A stretch of 64,000 nt of DNA from Actinoallomurus sp963736325 (GTDB lineage Bacteria; Actinomycetota; Actinomycetes; Streptosporangiales; Streptosporangiaceae). A model generated the notes under the pieces. The model saw nothing but the letters and a program-made list of their open reading frames with translations. It had not been told where the DNA came from and searched no databases. This document shows, piece after piece, positions 49,716-58,036 of this stretch (its first letter is position 1; every line of letters starts with the position of its first letter). A program made the translations under genes and the position numbers. The stretch lies in NCBI GenBank assembly GCA_963736325.1, contig CAVTOG010000009.1:1178001-1242000 (forward strand), in the 5' to 3' direction.

Positions 49716-50779
49716 CACCCACCTTCGTGCTGCCCGGCGACGTCGACGACGCCACGGCGCCGAGCGGCGGCAACACCTACGACCGCCATACGTGCCGGGC
49801 GCTGTCCGCGGCGGGACGCCCCGTACGCGACGTCGCAGTGCCGGGCGACTGGCCGCTGCCGGACGACGGCGCCCGTGACCGGCTGGCCCGCACCCTCATC
49901 GATCTTCCCGACGACGCGGTCGTGCTCCTCGACGGGCTCGTCGCCTGCGGAGTGCCCGAGGTCGTCGTCCCGGAGGCACGCCGCCTGCGGCTCGTCGTGC
50001 TGGTGCACCTGCCGCTGGCCGACGAGACCGGGCTGCCGTCCGCCCTCGCGGCGGAGCTGGACAGCCGCGAGCGGGAGACCCTGCGCGCGGCGGGCGCGGT
50101 CGTGGCGACCAGCGCGTGGACCGCGCGCCGGCTGGTACGGCACCACGGCCTCATCGCGGAGCGGGTCCACGCCGTGCCGCCGGGCGTCGACCCCGCACCA
50201 CTCTCCCTCGGCACCGACGGCCGGTCCCGGCTCGTCTGCGTCGCCGCGGTGACCCCGCGCAAGGGGCAGAACCTCCTCGTCGAGGCGCTCGCCGACGTCG
50301 CCGACCTGCCCTGGACGTGCGATCTCATCGGCCCGGTGCGCCGCGACCCCGCGTACGTCGAGCGGGTGCGCGAGCTGATCGAACGCTGCGGCCTCGGCGG
50401 CCGTGTCACCCTCGCCGGGCCGCGCACCGGCAAGGAGCTCGACGCGGGCTACGCCGCCGCCGACCTGGTCGTGCTGCCGTCACTCGCCGAGACGTACGGG
50501 ATGGTCGTGACCGAGGCCCTGGCTCGCGGCATCCCGGTGCTGGCGACGGCGGTCGACGGCTTGCCGGAGGCCCTCGGGCGGGCGCCGGACGGCACCGTAC
50601 CCGGCATCCTGGTGCCACCGGGCGACTCCACGGCACTCGCCGGAGCGCTGCGCCGCTGGTCGGCCGGCCCGGTCCTGCGCCGGAAGCTGCGCTCCTCGGC
50701 ACGCCTTCGGCGCGGCGCCCTCGACGGATGGGACACGACCGCACGCCGGTGGCTGGACGTGTTCGGGAGCGTCGCGTGA
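49712..50779 (+). CDS. Glycosyltransferase family 4 protein
   Basis: 355-residue GT-B retaining glycosyltransferase. C-terminal Rossmann domain text: VCVAAVTPRKGQNLLVEAL, RVTLAGPRTGKELDAGYAAA and the nucleotide-sugar motif LPSLAETYGMVVTEALARG with the E-x7-E pattern. The N-terminal acceptor domain is divergent (PSGGNTYDRHT). GTG 49712 overlaps the PTPS-like stop; its own stop overlaps the next start as GTGA. It probably adds a sugar or ribose-like unit to the cluster product. Confidence 0.9.
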   Translation: MTPTFVLPGDVDDATAPSGGNTYDRHTCRALSAAGRPVRDVAVPGDWPLPDDGARDRLARTLIDLPDDAVVLLDGLVACGVPEVVVPEARRLRLVVLVHLPLADETGLPSALAAELDSRERETLRAAGAVVATSAWTARRLVRHHGLIAERVHAVPPGVDPAPLSLGTDGRSRLVCVAAVTPRKGQNLLVEALADVADLPWTCDLIGPVRRDPAYVERVRELIERCGLGGRVTLAGPRTGKELDAGYAAADLVVLPSLAETYGMVVTEALARGIPVLATAVDGLPEALGRAPDGTVPGILVPPGDSTALAGALRRWSAGPVLRRKLRSSARLRRGALDGWDTTARRWLDVFGSVA

Positions 50780-51573
50780 GTGGTCCCGCGTACGCCCCGG
50801 AGTGGCTGGAGTTGCGTGAGGACGCCGACGCCGCCGCCCGCGCCACCGAGCTGCCCGGTCTGCTGCTCCCATCCCTGCCGGATCCGCCGCTGGTCGTCCG
50901 CGACCTCGGCTGCGGCACCGGCTCCATGGGGCGCTGGCTCACCGGGCGCCTGCCCGGGCCGCAGCGCTGGATCCTGCACGACCGCGACCCCGGGCTGCTC
51001 GCGCGCGTCACCGGGCTGCCCGGCACGATCACGACCGTCCCCGGCGACATCGCCGGCATCGGCGCGGCCGACCTCGCCGGCACGTCACTGGTCACCGCCT
51101 CCGCGCTGCTCGACCTGCTCACCGCCGGCGAGGTGGCCCGGCTGGCCGAGGCGTGCGCCGAGGCCGGGTGCCCGGCGCTGCTGGCGCTCTCGGTCACCGG
51201 CGACGTCGAGCTCACCCCGGCCGACCCGCTCGACGCGCCGATCGCCGCCGCCTTCGATGACCACCAGCGCCGCGTGACCGGTGGCCGCCGCCTGCTCGGC
51301 CCGGACGCGCCCGTCGTCGCCGCCGCGGCCTTCGGGCGGGCAGGCGCGGTCGTGCACCGCCGTCCCAGCCACTGGCGGCTCGGACCCGGGCAGGCCGCGC
51401 TGACCGCGCGATGGCTAAGCGACCGAGTCGCCGCCGCCGTCGAACAGCGGCCGGAGCTCGCCCCACACACGGACGCCTACCTGCGGCGGCGGCTCGACGC
51501 GTGCGCGGACGGACGGCTGCGGGCCGTCGTCGGCCACATCGACCTGCTCGCCCTCCCGCCGGGCTCGTCATGA
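50776..51573 (+). CDS. Class I SAM-dependent methyltransferase
   Basis: 265-residue cytoplasmic methyltransferase. Motif I is VVRDLGCGTGSMGRWL (about residues 41-56), followed by WILHDRDPGLLAR and the GTSLVTASALLDLLTAGEV segment typical of motif IV. The start overlaps the glycosyltransferase stop (GTGA) and the stop overlaps the UPF0104 start (ATGA). The C-terminal half is not typical of a named family. It may methylate the pyrimidine, pterin or sugar made by the cluster. Confidence 0.85.
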   Translation: MSGPAYAPEWLELREDADAAARATELPGLLLPSLPDPPLVVRDLGCGTGSMGRWLTGRLPGPQRWILHDRDPGLLARVTGLPGTITTVPGDIAGIGAADLAGTSLVTASALLDLLTAGEVARLAEACAEAGCPALLALSVTGDVELTPADPLDAPIAAAFDDHQRRVTGGRRLLGPDAPVVAAAAFGRAGAVVHRRPSHWRLGPGQAALTARWLSDRVAAAVEQRPELAPHTDAYLRRRLDACADGRLRAVVGHIDLLALPPGSS

Positions 51574-52556
51574 GGCGGGCCGGTGCCTGGCTGCGCCTGC
51601 TCGCCGGCCTGGCCATCATCGGGGCGCTCGCCTGGCAGCTCGGCACCCGCGCGTTCCTCGACGGGCTGCGCGTGATCGACGGGCGCGCCGTGCTCGCCGC
51701 CCTCGCGATCGGCGTGGCCACGACCGTGTTCAGCGCCTGGCGCTGGTGCCTCGTGGCATGGCGGCTCGACCTGCGACTGTCCCTGTCCAAGGCGATCGCG
51801 GACTACTACCGTGCGCTGTTCCTCAACGCGGTGCTGCCCGCCGGTGTCCTCGGCGACGTCGAGCGCGCGGTGCGGCACGGCCGTGAGGAGGGCGACGTCG
51901 GCCGCGGCGTCCGCGCCGTGGTCCTGGAGCGTGCCGCGGGGCAGGTGGTGGTCATCGCGATCTCGGTACCGGTGCTGCTCGCCCGCCCGTCCATGATCCC
52001 GGCACGGTTCCACCACGCCGTCATGGTGACCGGCGCCGTGGTCGCGGCGTTCGCGATCGTCGTGGCGGCCGTCGCGGTCGTCGCCGCACGCCGCTGGACG
52101 CGCAGCGGATCGAGGTGGCTGCGTGCCTCGGGCGTCTCCCTCGGCGACGTACGGCGCGGTCTGCTCGCCCGCGATGCCTGGCCGGGCGTCGCGCTGGCAT
52201 CGGTGATGACGTTCGCCGGGCACCTCGTGCTGTTCCTCGTCGCGGCGCGTACGGCCGGCTCGGCCGCGCCGGCAGGGAGGCTACTGCCCCTCATGGTGCT
52301 CACGCTGCTGGCCATGGGCCTGCCGCTGAACGTCGGCGGCTGGGGGCCGCGTGAGGGCGTCGCGGCGCTGGCGTTCGGCGCCGCCGGTCTGGGCGCGGCG
52401 CGCGGCCTGGAGACCGCGGTCGTGTACGGGGTGCTCGCGTTCGTCGCGAGCCTGCCCGGCGCCGCCGTGCTGCTGCGCCCGGCCCTCGCGTGGCGCACGA
52501 AGGCCCGCTCGGACAAGGTGATCGACTCCGGAGGAGAAGCGCATGCCCGACCATGA
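51570..52556 (+). CDS. UPF0104/lysylphosphatidylglycerol synthetase-like membrane protein
   Basis: 328-residue polytopic membrane protein of the LPG-synthase transmembrane (flippase-like, UPF0104) family. Conserved text: ADYYRALFLNAVLPAGVLGDVERAVR, LERAAGQVVV and LPLNVGGWGPREGVAALAF in separate helices and loops. Proteins of this group are thought to move lipids or lipid-linked sugars across the membrane. It overlaps the preceding methyltransferase by 4 bases and the following GTP cyclohydrolase II by 14, so it belongs to the same operon and suggests the product is membrane-linked or exported. Confidence 0.88.
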   Translation: MRRAGAWLRLLAGLAIIGALAWQLGTRAFLDGLRVIDGRAVLAALAIGVATTVFSAWRWCLVAWRLDLRLSLSKAIADYYRALFLNAVLPAGVLGDVERAVRHGREEGDVGRGVRAVVLERAAGQVVVIAISVPVLLARPSMIPARFHHAVMVTGAVVAAFAIVVAAVAVVAARRWTRSGSRWLRASGVSLGDVRRGLLARDAWPGVALASVMTFAGHLVLFLVAARTAGSAAPAGRLLPLMVLTLLAMGLPLNVGGWGPREGVAALAFGAAGLGAARGLETAVVYGVLAFVASLPGAAVLLRPALAWRTKARSDKVIDSGGEAHARP

Positions 52557-53274
52557 CGCCGTGCTGGAGCGTGTGGTGAACACCCGCCTGGCCACCGTGT
52601 ACGGCGACCTGCGCGCGGTCGGCTACCTGGACCGGCTCGGCGGCCGTGAGCAGGTGGCGCTGGTCCACGGCGACGTCGGCGGGACCGGCGCGCTCACCCG
52701 TGTCCACTCCGAGTGCCTGACCGGCGACGTCTTCGGCTCCGTTCACTGCGAGTGCGGTCCGCAGCTGTCCGCGGCCCTGCGGGCGATCGTCGCGGAAGGC
52801 CGCGGCGTGGTCGTCTACGTGCAGGGGCACGAGGGCCGTGGCATCGGGCTGCTGGCGAAGCTGAAGGCCATGCGCCTCCAGGACGAGGAGGGCCTCGACA
52901 CGGTCGAGGCGAACCTCGCGCTCGGCCTGCCGGTCGACGCGCGCGACTACCGGGGCGCGGCCGAGATCCTGCGCGACCTCGGCGTACGCTCGGCGCGGCT
53001 GCTCTCCAACAACCCGCTGAAGGCGGACGCGCTGCGGAGGTACGGCGTCCCGGTCACCGAGCAGGTGCCGCTACTGATCCCGCCGAGCGCCGAGAACCTC
53101 CGCTACCTGCGCACCAAACGCGAACGGCTCGACCACTACCTCCCGCACCTGGAGGACCTTCAGGCGAGCGCCGAGAGCGTGTCGGCGAAGGAGACGACGA
53201 GGTTCGCCAGGACATCGCACCCCTTCTCCGCCGACGCCAGTGAGGGGCGGCCGACCACACCGGACTCGGTGTAG
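52543..53274 (+). CDS. GTP cyclohydrolase II, Tyr-to-Met variant
   Basis: 243-residue RibA homologue. Zn ligands Cys58, Cys69 and Cys71 (VHSECLTGD, HCECGPQ) and the GHEGRGIGL loop are intact. Where E. coli RibA has catalytic Tyr105 (KIRAYALQD), this protein has Met110 (KLKAMRLQD). One Streptomyces coelicolor paralogue with the same change was reported to stop at the formylated product FAPy. FAPy production is therefore inferred. The final 38 residues extend past the usual RibA end and overlap the convergent creatininase gene. ATG 52543 overlaps the membrane protein gene. Confidence 0.9.
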   Translation: MPDHDAVLERVVNTRLATVYGDLRAVGYLDRLGGREQVALVHGDVGGTGALTRVHSECLTGDVFGSVHCECGPQLSAALRAIVAEGRGVVVYVQGHEGRGIGLLAKLKAMRLQDEEGLDTVEANLALGLPVDARDYRGAAEILRDLGVRSARLLSNNPLKADALRRYGVPVTEQVPLLIPPSAENLRYLRTKRERLDHYLPHLEDLQASAESVSAKETTRFARTSHPFSADASEGRPTTPDSV

Positions 53275-53849
53275 GCGTCCAGGCCGCGCGTCAGCAAGTG
53301 CTCCCGGTCGTCGGCGACGTGGTCGGCCCCGGCGTACCCCGGGCGTACGAGGTCCGGGTGGGCGTGCAGGAGCAGGCTGGTCTCGATCTCTCCGGCGTGC
53401 ATGTCGGTGTCGATCGAGGTCTCGAGCCCGGCGGCCGTCCGCGCCCGCGTCCACGCCTCCGCTGTCGGGAAGAGCGCCATGCGGCCCTCGGCCTCCTGGA
53501 CCACGTTGGACAGCACGTAGTTGCCGCCGTGCGCGTTGACCAGAACCAGCCGCTCGATCCCGCTCCGCCGGAGAGAGTCCGCGACGTCGCGGACGACCGC
53601 CGACAGAGTGGCGGCGGAGACGCTCACCGTGCCGGGCCAGGCCGCGTGCTCGTGGGAGCAGGAGATGGTGACCGGCGGCAGGAGCAGCACCGGGTGGGCG
53701 GCGGCGATCGCCCCGGCGATCGTGGTCGCGACGACGGTGTCCGTCGTCAGTGGCAGGAACGCGCCGTGCTGCTCGAAGCTGCCGACGGGCAGCACCGCGA
53801 CCTCCGCCGCGCGGTCACGTTCGTCCGCCGTCGTGCTCACCGGGAGCAT
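53160..53849 (-). CDS. Creatininase-family amidohydrolase (possible FAPy deformylase)
   Basis: 229-residue metal-dependent amidohydrolase. Metal-site residues Glu26, His28 and Asp37 lie in GSFEQHGAFLPLTTDT (the usual second His of HGxHLP is Phe31); VLVNAHGGN and DMHAGEIETSLLL complete the family pattern. Archaeal ArfB/MptE-type members remove the formyl group from FAPy, so here it may act right after the FAPy-forming cyclohydrolase. It overlaps the deaminase gene by 13 bases upstream and the cyclohydrolase gene by 115 bp at the 3' end. Mycofactocin MftE-like peptidase is the alternative. Confidence 0.85.
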   Translation of the reverse strand: MLPVSTTADERDRAAEVAVLPVGSFEQHGAFLPLTTDTVVATTIAGAIAAAHPVLLLPPVTISCSHEHAAWPGTVSVSAATLSAVVRDVADSLRRSGIERLVLVNAHGGNYVLSNVVQEAEGRMALFPTAEAWTRARTAAGLETSIDTDMHAGEIETSLLLHAHPDLVRPGYAGADHVADDREHLLTRGLDAYTESGVVGRPSLASAEKGCDVLANLVVSFADTLSALA

Positions 53850-54298
53850 GGGCCGTCCTTTCCGCCGAGGAGGTGGGCGTTGACCGCTGCGGCGGCCTCC
53901 GCCAGCTCGGGCAACTCCACCACGGCGACCCCGGCGGCGGCGAGGGCCTCGGCCCCGAGGGCGTCGTGGACGAACACCGCGGGCTCCCGCCAGGCGACGA
54001 CCACGCGCCGGATGCCGGCCTCGACGATCAGCTCGGTGCAGGTGCGCGGGCGTGACGCACGGCGGGTGCAGGGTTCGAGGGAGCTGTAGAGCGTCGCGCC
54101 CGGCGGGACCTCGCCGCCGAGCTTGGCCAGCGCGGACTCCTCGGCGTGGAACAGGGGCCTCTCGCGCGAGAAGCCGCGGGAGATCTCGGTGCCGTCCTCG
54201 CCGACGACGATCGCGCCGACGGAGAACGCGGTCGTGCTCGGCGGGCACCTCCGGGCCAGCTCGACGGCGTCCGCGAGCCATTTCCGGTCGTCCGGCAC
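53837..54298 (-). CDS. RibD-type pyrimidine deaminase
   Basis: 153-residue cytidine-deaminase-fold protein, stand-alone version of the RibD deaminase half. Zn-binding motifs: HAEESAL (His and catalytic Glu) and EPCTRRASRPRTC (two Cys, with the spacing of RibD-type deaminases, not the PCxxC of CMP deaminase). It should deaminate a 2,5-diamino-6-ribosylamino-pyrimidinone phosphate. GTG 54298 overlaps the stop of the reductase gene by one base (TAGTG). With the reductase it equals a split RibD. Confidence 0.88.
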   Translation of the reverse strand: MPDDRKWLADAVELARRCPPSTTAFSVGAIVVGEDGTEISRGFSRERPLFHAEESALAKLGGEVPPGATLYSSLEPCTRRASRPRTCTELIVEAGIRRVVVAWREPAVFVHDALGAEALAAAGVAVVELPELAEAAAAVNAHLLGGKDGPCSR

Positions 54299-54972
54299 TA
54301 TCCGTCCTTCTCGATCAGGTAGCGCAGGAGGGCGACGTCGCCGACCGTACGTGCCTCGGCGAGCGTCATCCGGGCATCGGGGCCGTTCGGGAACGTGCCC
54401 GCGTTGACGAAGCGCGGCGCGGCCGGGTCGCCGATGAAGAACGGCGCGATGGCGAGGTGGATCTCGTCGGCGAGCCCGGCGGTGAGGAACTGCGTGTGGA
54501 CGGTGCCGCCGCCCTCGACCATGAGCCGGCGGACACCGCGGGCGTACAGGTCGTCGAGCAGGGCGGCAAGGTCGATGCCCGCGCCGAGGCCGGCGACGGC
54601 GGCCAGGTCGCCGAGGCGCTCGCGCACCCGCGCGACGGCCGCGTCCGGGCAGTAGACGAGCTTCTCGCCGCCGTGGTGCCAGAACCGCAGCCCGGGGTCG
54701 AGGTCGCCGCCGCCGGTGATCGTGACCTTCAGCGGGTACGGCGGGAGGTCGCGGGCCTCGCGTGCGGCGCGGCGTTCGGGGGAGTTCACGAGGAGCCGCG
54801 GGTCGTCGCGGCGGAGCGTCGTCGCACCGACGAGGATCGCGTCGGACTCGGCTCGGACCTGGTCGACCCGGTCGAAATCGGCCTCGTTGGACAGCCGGAG
54901 CCGCTCGGGGCCGGTGTCGTCGATGTGGCCGTCGATCGAAGTGGCGACGCTCAGCAGGACGTACGGGCGCAC
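54298..54972 (-). CDS. RibD C-terminal/DHFR-like pyrimidine reductase
   Basis: 224-residue NADPH-dependent reductase of the RibD C-terminal domain family. YVLLSVATSIDGHIDD, ESDAILVGATTLRRDDPRLLVN, VEGGGTVHTQFLTAGLADEI and IAPFFIGDPAAPRF are characteristic. It reduces the ribosyl group of pathway pyrimidines to ribityl. The GTG at 54972 starts the conserved part; an in-frame extension to 55590 would cover the divergent sulfatase gene and is rejected. First gene of the minus-strand reductase-deaminase-creatininase operon. Confidence 0.9.
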   Translation of the reverse strand: MRPYVLLSVATSIDGHIDDTGPERLRLSNEADFDRVDQVRAESDAILVGATTLRRDDPRLLVNSPERRAAREARDLPPYPLKVTITGGGDLDPGLRFWHHGGEKLVYCPDAAVARVRERLGDLAAVAGLGAGIDLAALLDDLYARGVRRLMVEGGGTVHTQFLTAGLADEIHLAIAPFFIGDPAAPRFVNAGTFPNGPDARMTLAEARTVGDVALLRYLIEKDG

Positions 54973-55080
54973 GGTGGCCAGTCTGCCACCCCCGTTGAAC
55001 CGCCGCGGGCGGCGGTCCGTGTACATGGTCGGTACCGGCACCAGCCGCGGTGACCAGAACTCGCAGGGAAGGCCGTTGGA

Positions 55081-56763
55081 TTGTCGATCTTCACGCGCTC
55101 TCGGCAGACGTCGATCGAGGAACCGGAGGACGACGCCCCACGCCGGCCGGGCCGGCGCCGCGTCCTGACGTGGGCGGTCACCGTTCTGGCCTGCCTGCTC
55201 GTGCTGTTCGCCCTCATCGCCCCGAACGAGATCGACCGGCTCACGCCCGGCGCGTTCGTACGCGTTCCGCTGGAGGGGCTCCTCGGCGTCGCCCTGGTCC
55301 TCGTGCTGCCGGGGAGGGCGCGGAAGATCGCCGCCGTGGCCATCGGCATGGCACTCGGCCTGCTGGCCATCGTGAAGATCGTCGACATCGGCTTCTTCGC
55401 GGTCCTCGACCGGCCGTTCAACCTGATCTTCGACTGGCCGCTGCTCGCGGACGGCAAGGAGTTCCTCACGACGTCGGTCGGCGGGGCCGGCGCGATCGGT
55501 GCCGTGATCGGGGTCGTGCTGCTCGCCGCCGCCGTGCTCGTCCTGATGACGCTGTCGGTCCTGCGCCTGACCCGCCTCGTGGTGCGGCACCGGACCACGG
55601 CGTACGGGGCCGCCGCCGCGCTCGGGGTCGCCTGGATCACCTGTTTCGCGCTCGGCGCGCAGATCGTTCCCGACGTGCCGGTCGCCGGTGTCGCCTCCGG
55701 GCGTCTGCTCCAGGTGCGTTCGAGCCTGCGCGACCGCGACACGTTCGCGAAGGAGGTCGGCGTCGACGCCTTCCGCGACACCCCGGCCGCGAACATGCTG
55801 ACCGGCCTGCGCGGCAAGGACGTCCTACTCGCCTTCGTCGAGAGCTACGGCCGCGACGCGCTGGAGAACCCGAGGTTCGCTTCGCAGGTCGGCGCGGTGC
55901 TCGACGAGGGCACCCGGCAACTGGACGCCGTCGGCTTCGGCTTCCGCAGCGCCTTCCTCGCCTCACCGACGGCGGGCGGCGGAAGCTGGCTGGCCCACTC
56001 CACGCTGCTGTCCGGCCTGTGGGTCGACAACCAGCAGCGCTACGGCAGCCTCGTCAAGACCGACCGGCTGACCCTCACCAAGGCGTTCCTGCGCGGAGGC
56101 TGGCGTACGGTCGCGGTCATGCCGGGCACCACCCGCGCCTGGCCGGAGGGGGCCTTCTACGGCTACCAGCGGCTGTACGACCGCTGGCACCTCGGCTACC
56201 AGGGCCCGCGCTTCAACTGGGGAACCCCGCCCGACCAGTACACCTTGTCGGCCTTCCAGCACTACGAGCGCGCGAAGCCCGGCCACACCCCGGTGATGGC
56301 CGAGATCCCGCTCGTCACGAGCCACGCGCCGTGGGCGCCGCTGCCGTCCGGGCTCATCGACTGGAAGGACGTCGGCGACGGCTCGGTCTTCGGCCCGATG
56401 CCGGCCGCCGGTGACCAGCCGGACGACGTGTGGCGCAGCCCGGCACATGTCCGCACCGCGTACCGGGAGTCGATCCAGTACTCCCTGAACGCCCTCATCT
56501 CCTACGTGCGGACGTACGGCGACGACGACCTGGTGCTCGTGTTCCTCGGCGACCACCAGCCGGCGCCGCTCGTCACCGGGACGGGCGCGAGCAGGGACGT
56601 GCCGGTGACGATCGTCGCGAAGGACCCGGCGGTGCTGAAACAGATCTCCGGCTGGGGGTGGCAGGACGGGCTGAAGCCCGGCCCGCGAGCCCCGGTGTGG
56701 CCGATGAACGCCTTCCGCGACCGTTTCCTGACCGCGTTCGGCTCTCAGCCGTCGGCCCGCTGA
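55081..56763 (+). CDS. LTA-synthase/sulfatase-like membrane protein
   Basis: 560-residue protein with about five N-terminal transmembrane helices (residues 28-190) and an extracellular alkaline-phosphatase-fold sulfatase domain. LLAFVESYGRDALENPRF, AGGGSWLAHSTLLSGLW and LVFLGDHQPAPLVTG (Asp-His metal ligands) are visible; the family Thr/Ser nucleophile is probably in the SPTAGGGS stretch. Related enzymes transfer phosphoglycerol or phosphoethanolamine groups outside the cell. The TTG start at 55081 follows GGAAGG. It diverges from the reductase gene; with the CDP-alcohol transferase it may modify an exported glycoconjugate. Confidence 0.85.
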   Translation: MSIFTRSRQTSIEEPEDDAPRRPGRRRVLTWAVTVLACLLVLFALIAPNEIDRLTPGAFVRVPLEGLLGVALVLVLPGRARKIAAVAIGMALGLLAIVKIVDIGFFAVLDRPFNLIFDWPLLADGKEFLTTSVGGAGAIGAVIGVVLLAAAVLVLMTLSVLRLTRLVVRHRTTAYGAAAALGVAWITCFALGAQIVPDVPVAGVASGRLLQVRSSLRDRDTFAKEVGVDAFRDTPAANMLTGLRGKDVLLAFVESYGRDALENPRFASQVGAVLDEGTRQLDAVGFGFRSAFLASPTAGGGSWLAHSTLLSGLWVDNQQRYGSLVKTDRLTLTKAFLRGGWRTVAVMPGTTRAWPEGAFYGYQRLYDRWHLGYQGPRFNWGTPPDQYTLSAFQHYERAKPGHTPVMAEIPLVTSHAPWAPLPSGLIDWKDVGDGSVFGPMPAAGDQPDDVWRSPAHVRTAYRESIQYSLNALISYVRTYGDDDLVLVFLGDHQPAPLVTGTGASRDVPVTIVAKDPAVLKQISGWGWQDGLKPGPRAPVWPMNAFRDRFLTAFGSQPSAR

Positions 56764-57633
56764 TCACCGCACCCTGGCGAGGTAGCCGAACAGCTCGTCC
56801 ATGTCCTCCACTGGCCTGAAGAGGCGCCGGCCGAGCTCCGCGCGGTTCTCCCAGAGCATCGTCTGTACGGCCTCCTCGGTCCGCTCGTCGCCGCCGTGGA
56901 AGACCGCGCCGACGGCCTCCCAGAGCACGAGAAGCGCGCGCACCCGGGGGTTGTCGCCGGGGGTGTCGTTCTTCACGTGCGGCATGAGCTCCTCGACGAG
57001 CCCCGCCCACTCGATCCCGGCCGCCCCGATGGCCTCCGGAGTGATCAGGCTGCCGCGGTCACGCGTCCTGTTGAGCCGGGGGAACGGCTCGTCGGGCACG
57101 GCCACGCCGAGCGCCTCGCACAGCGGCGCCCAGCCGTCCTCGGGCGTCCACTCCACGAGCCGTCCGGGCGGCGCGGTCGCCCGTACGTGAGCGTTGTGCC
57201 GCATGTAGGCCGTCTTCACGGTCTCGGCGTCCTGGACCGAGGCCGTGAACCGCGCGCCCAGAACGTGGGTGTACATCCGGGTGACGGGGTCGTCGCGGCC
57301 CGCGTACCGGAAGATCGTGCCGTTGACGCTCCTCCACCACGAGTCCGCCGACTCGCGCGTCGACAGCAGGATGATCGCCTCGGGAAACTCCTCGGAGATC
57401 TCCTCCCAGAATGCCGACGCCGGCCAGTCGACCGTGGCCGTGAAACCGTCGAACAAGGCGTGCCAGTCGATGGGCTTTCCGAGGGCGGCACAATTCCATG
57501 ATTCAACGTGCGACGGCCGGGTGAAGACCTCGCTGCCGTGATAGCAGGACCCGCCGATCAGCCGCTCCAGCGCCGTCTTGAGCGACATCGTTCCGGTTCT
57601 TCCAAGCCCCGCACCGACGACTTTTAGCGACAT
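56764..57633 (-). CDS. Sulfotransferase family protein
   Basis: 289-residue PAPS-dependent sulfotransferase-like protein (Sulfotransfer_4 group). The N-terminal P-loop-like PAPS site is VVGAGLGRTGTMSLKTALERL; IILLSTRESADSWWRSVNGT carries the 3'-phosphate-binding Arg/Ser region. Its stop directly abuts the convergent sulfatase stop. ATG 57633 precedes an A/T-rich promoter region with a TTAACTG/CAGTCAA repeat. The substrate is unknown. Confidence 0.88.
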   Translation of the reverse strand: MSLKVVGAGLGRTGTMSLKTALERLIGGSCYHGSEVFTRPSHVESWNCAALGKPIDWHALFDGFTATVDWPASAFWEEISEEFPEAIILLSTRESADSWWRSVNGTIFRYAGRDDPVTRMYTHVLGARFTASVQDAETVKTAYMRHNAHVRATAPPGRLVEWTPEDGWAPLCEALGVAVPDEPFPRLNRTRDRGSLITPEAIGAAGIEWAGLVEELMPHVKNDTPGDNPRVRALLVLWEAVGAVFHGGDERTEEAVQTMLWENRAELGRRLFRPVEDMDELFGYLARVR

Positions 57634-57647
57634 ACGATGACCGTAAC

Positions 57648-57662
57648 TTAACTGTCAGTCAA
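57648..57662. promoter_or_regulatory. Imperfect palindrome upstream of sulfotransferase gene
   Basis: TTAACTGTCAGTCAA pairs its arms with one mismatch around a single base, 15 bp before the sulfotransferase start. It resembles a TetR-type operator, but no regulator gene adjoins. Confidence 0.35.
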
Positions 57663-58036
57663 TTCACCTGTTGACACCCTGTCCGGAGACGGCCACTCTG
57701 GACCCTGTCAGCCCCCGCACCCAGCGGTCATCGCCGCCGGCCGACGCCCAGCCGGTGCGCGGTCGCGCCGTCCGCAGGCGCCGTCATCGTGGTGATTTGG
57801 CCGGTCATTTCGCCTCCATTGAGAAACCCGATTCACGAACGGTTTCATCTTTCGGGAGGGCGCCATGAACGTCATTGGCACCGAGCGCACACCTCGTTGA
57901 CGAGAAGTGCAAAACGGTGGTGACCACCACCCGTGGGTGTACGGCAAGTGTCACCACGGGGTGGACGAGCGTGCGGCATCCGTGTTGCTAGCTTCCGAGA
58001 TCAGATGATGGTTTACGGGCTGGATGTGTCGCGACG
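57663..58036. other. Intergenic region, no gene seen
   Basis: About 370 bases between divergent genes. Short frames here are not conserved. It holds TTGACA (57672-57677) and TTGACG (57898-57903) -35-like hexamers and a GGTGGT/ACCACC repeat near 57915, which may serve the kinase-like gene. Confidence 0.4.

Noticed and set aside
57910..57930. GGTGGT/ACCACC repeat as operator
   Set aside because: Arms are low-complexity and not well centred; not distinguishable from chance in this composition.
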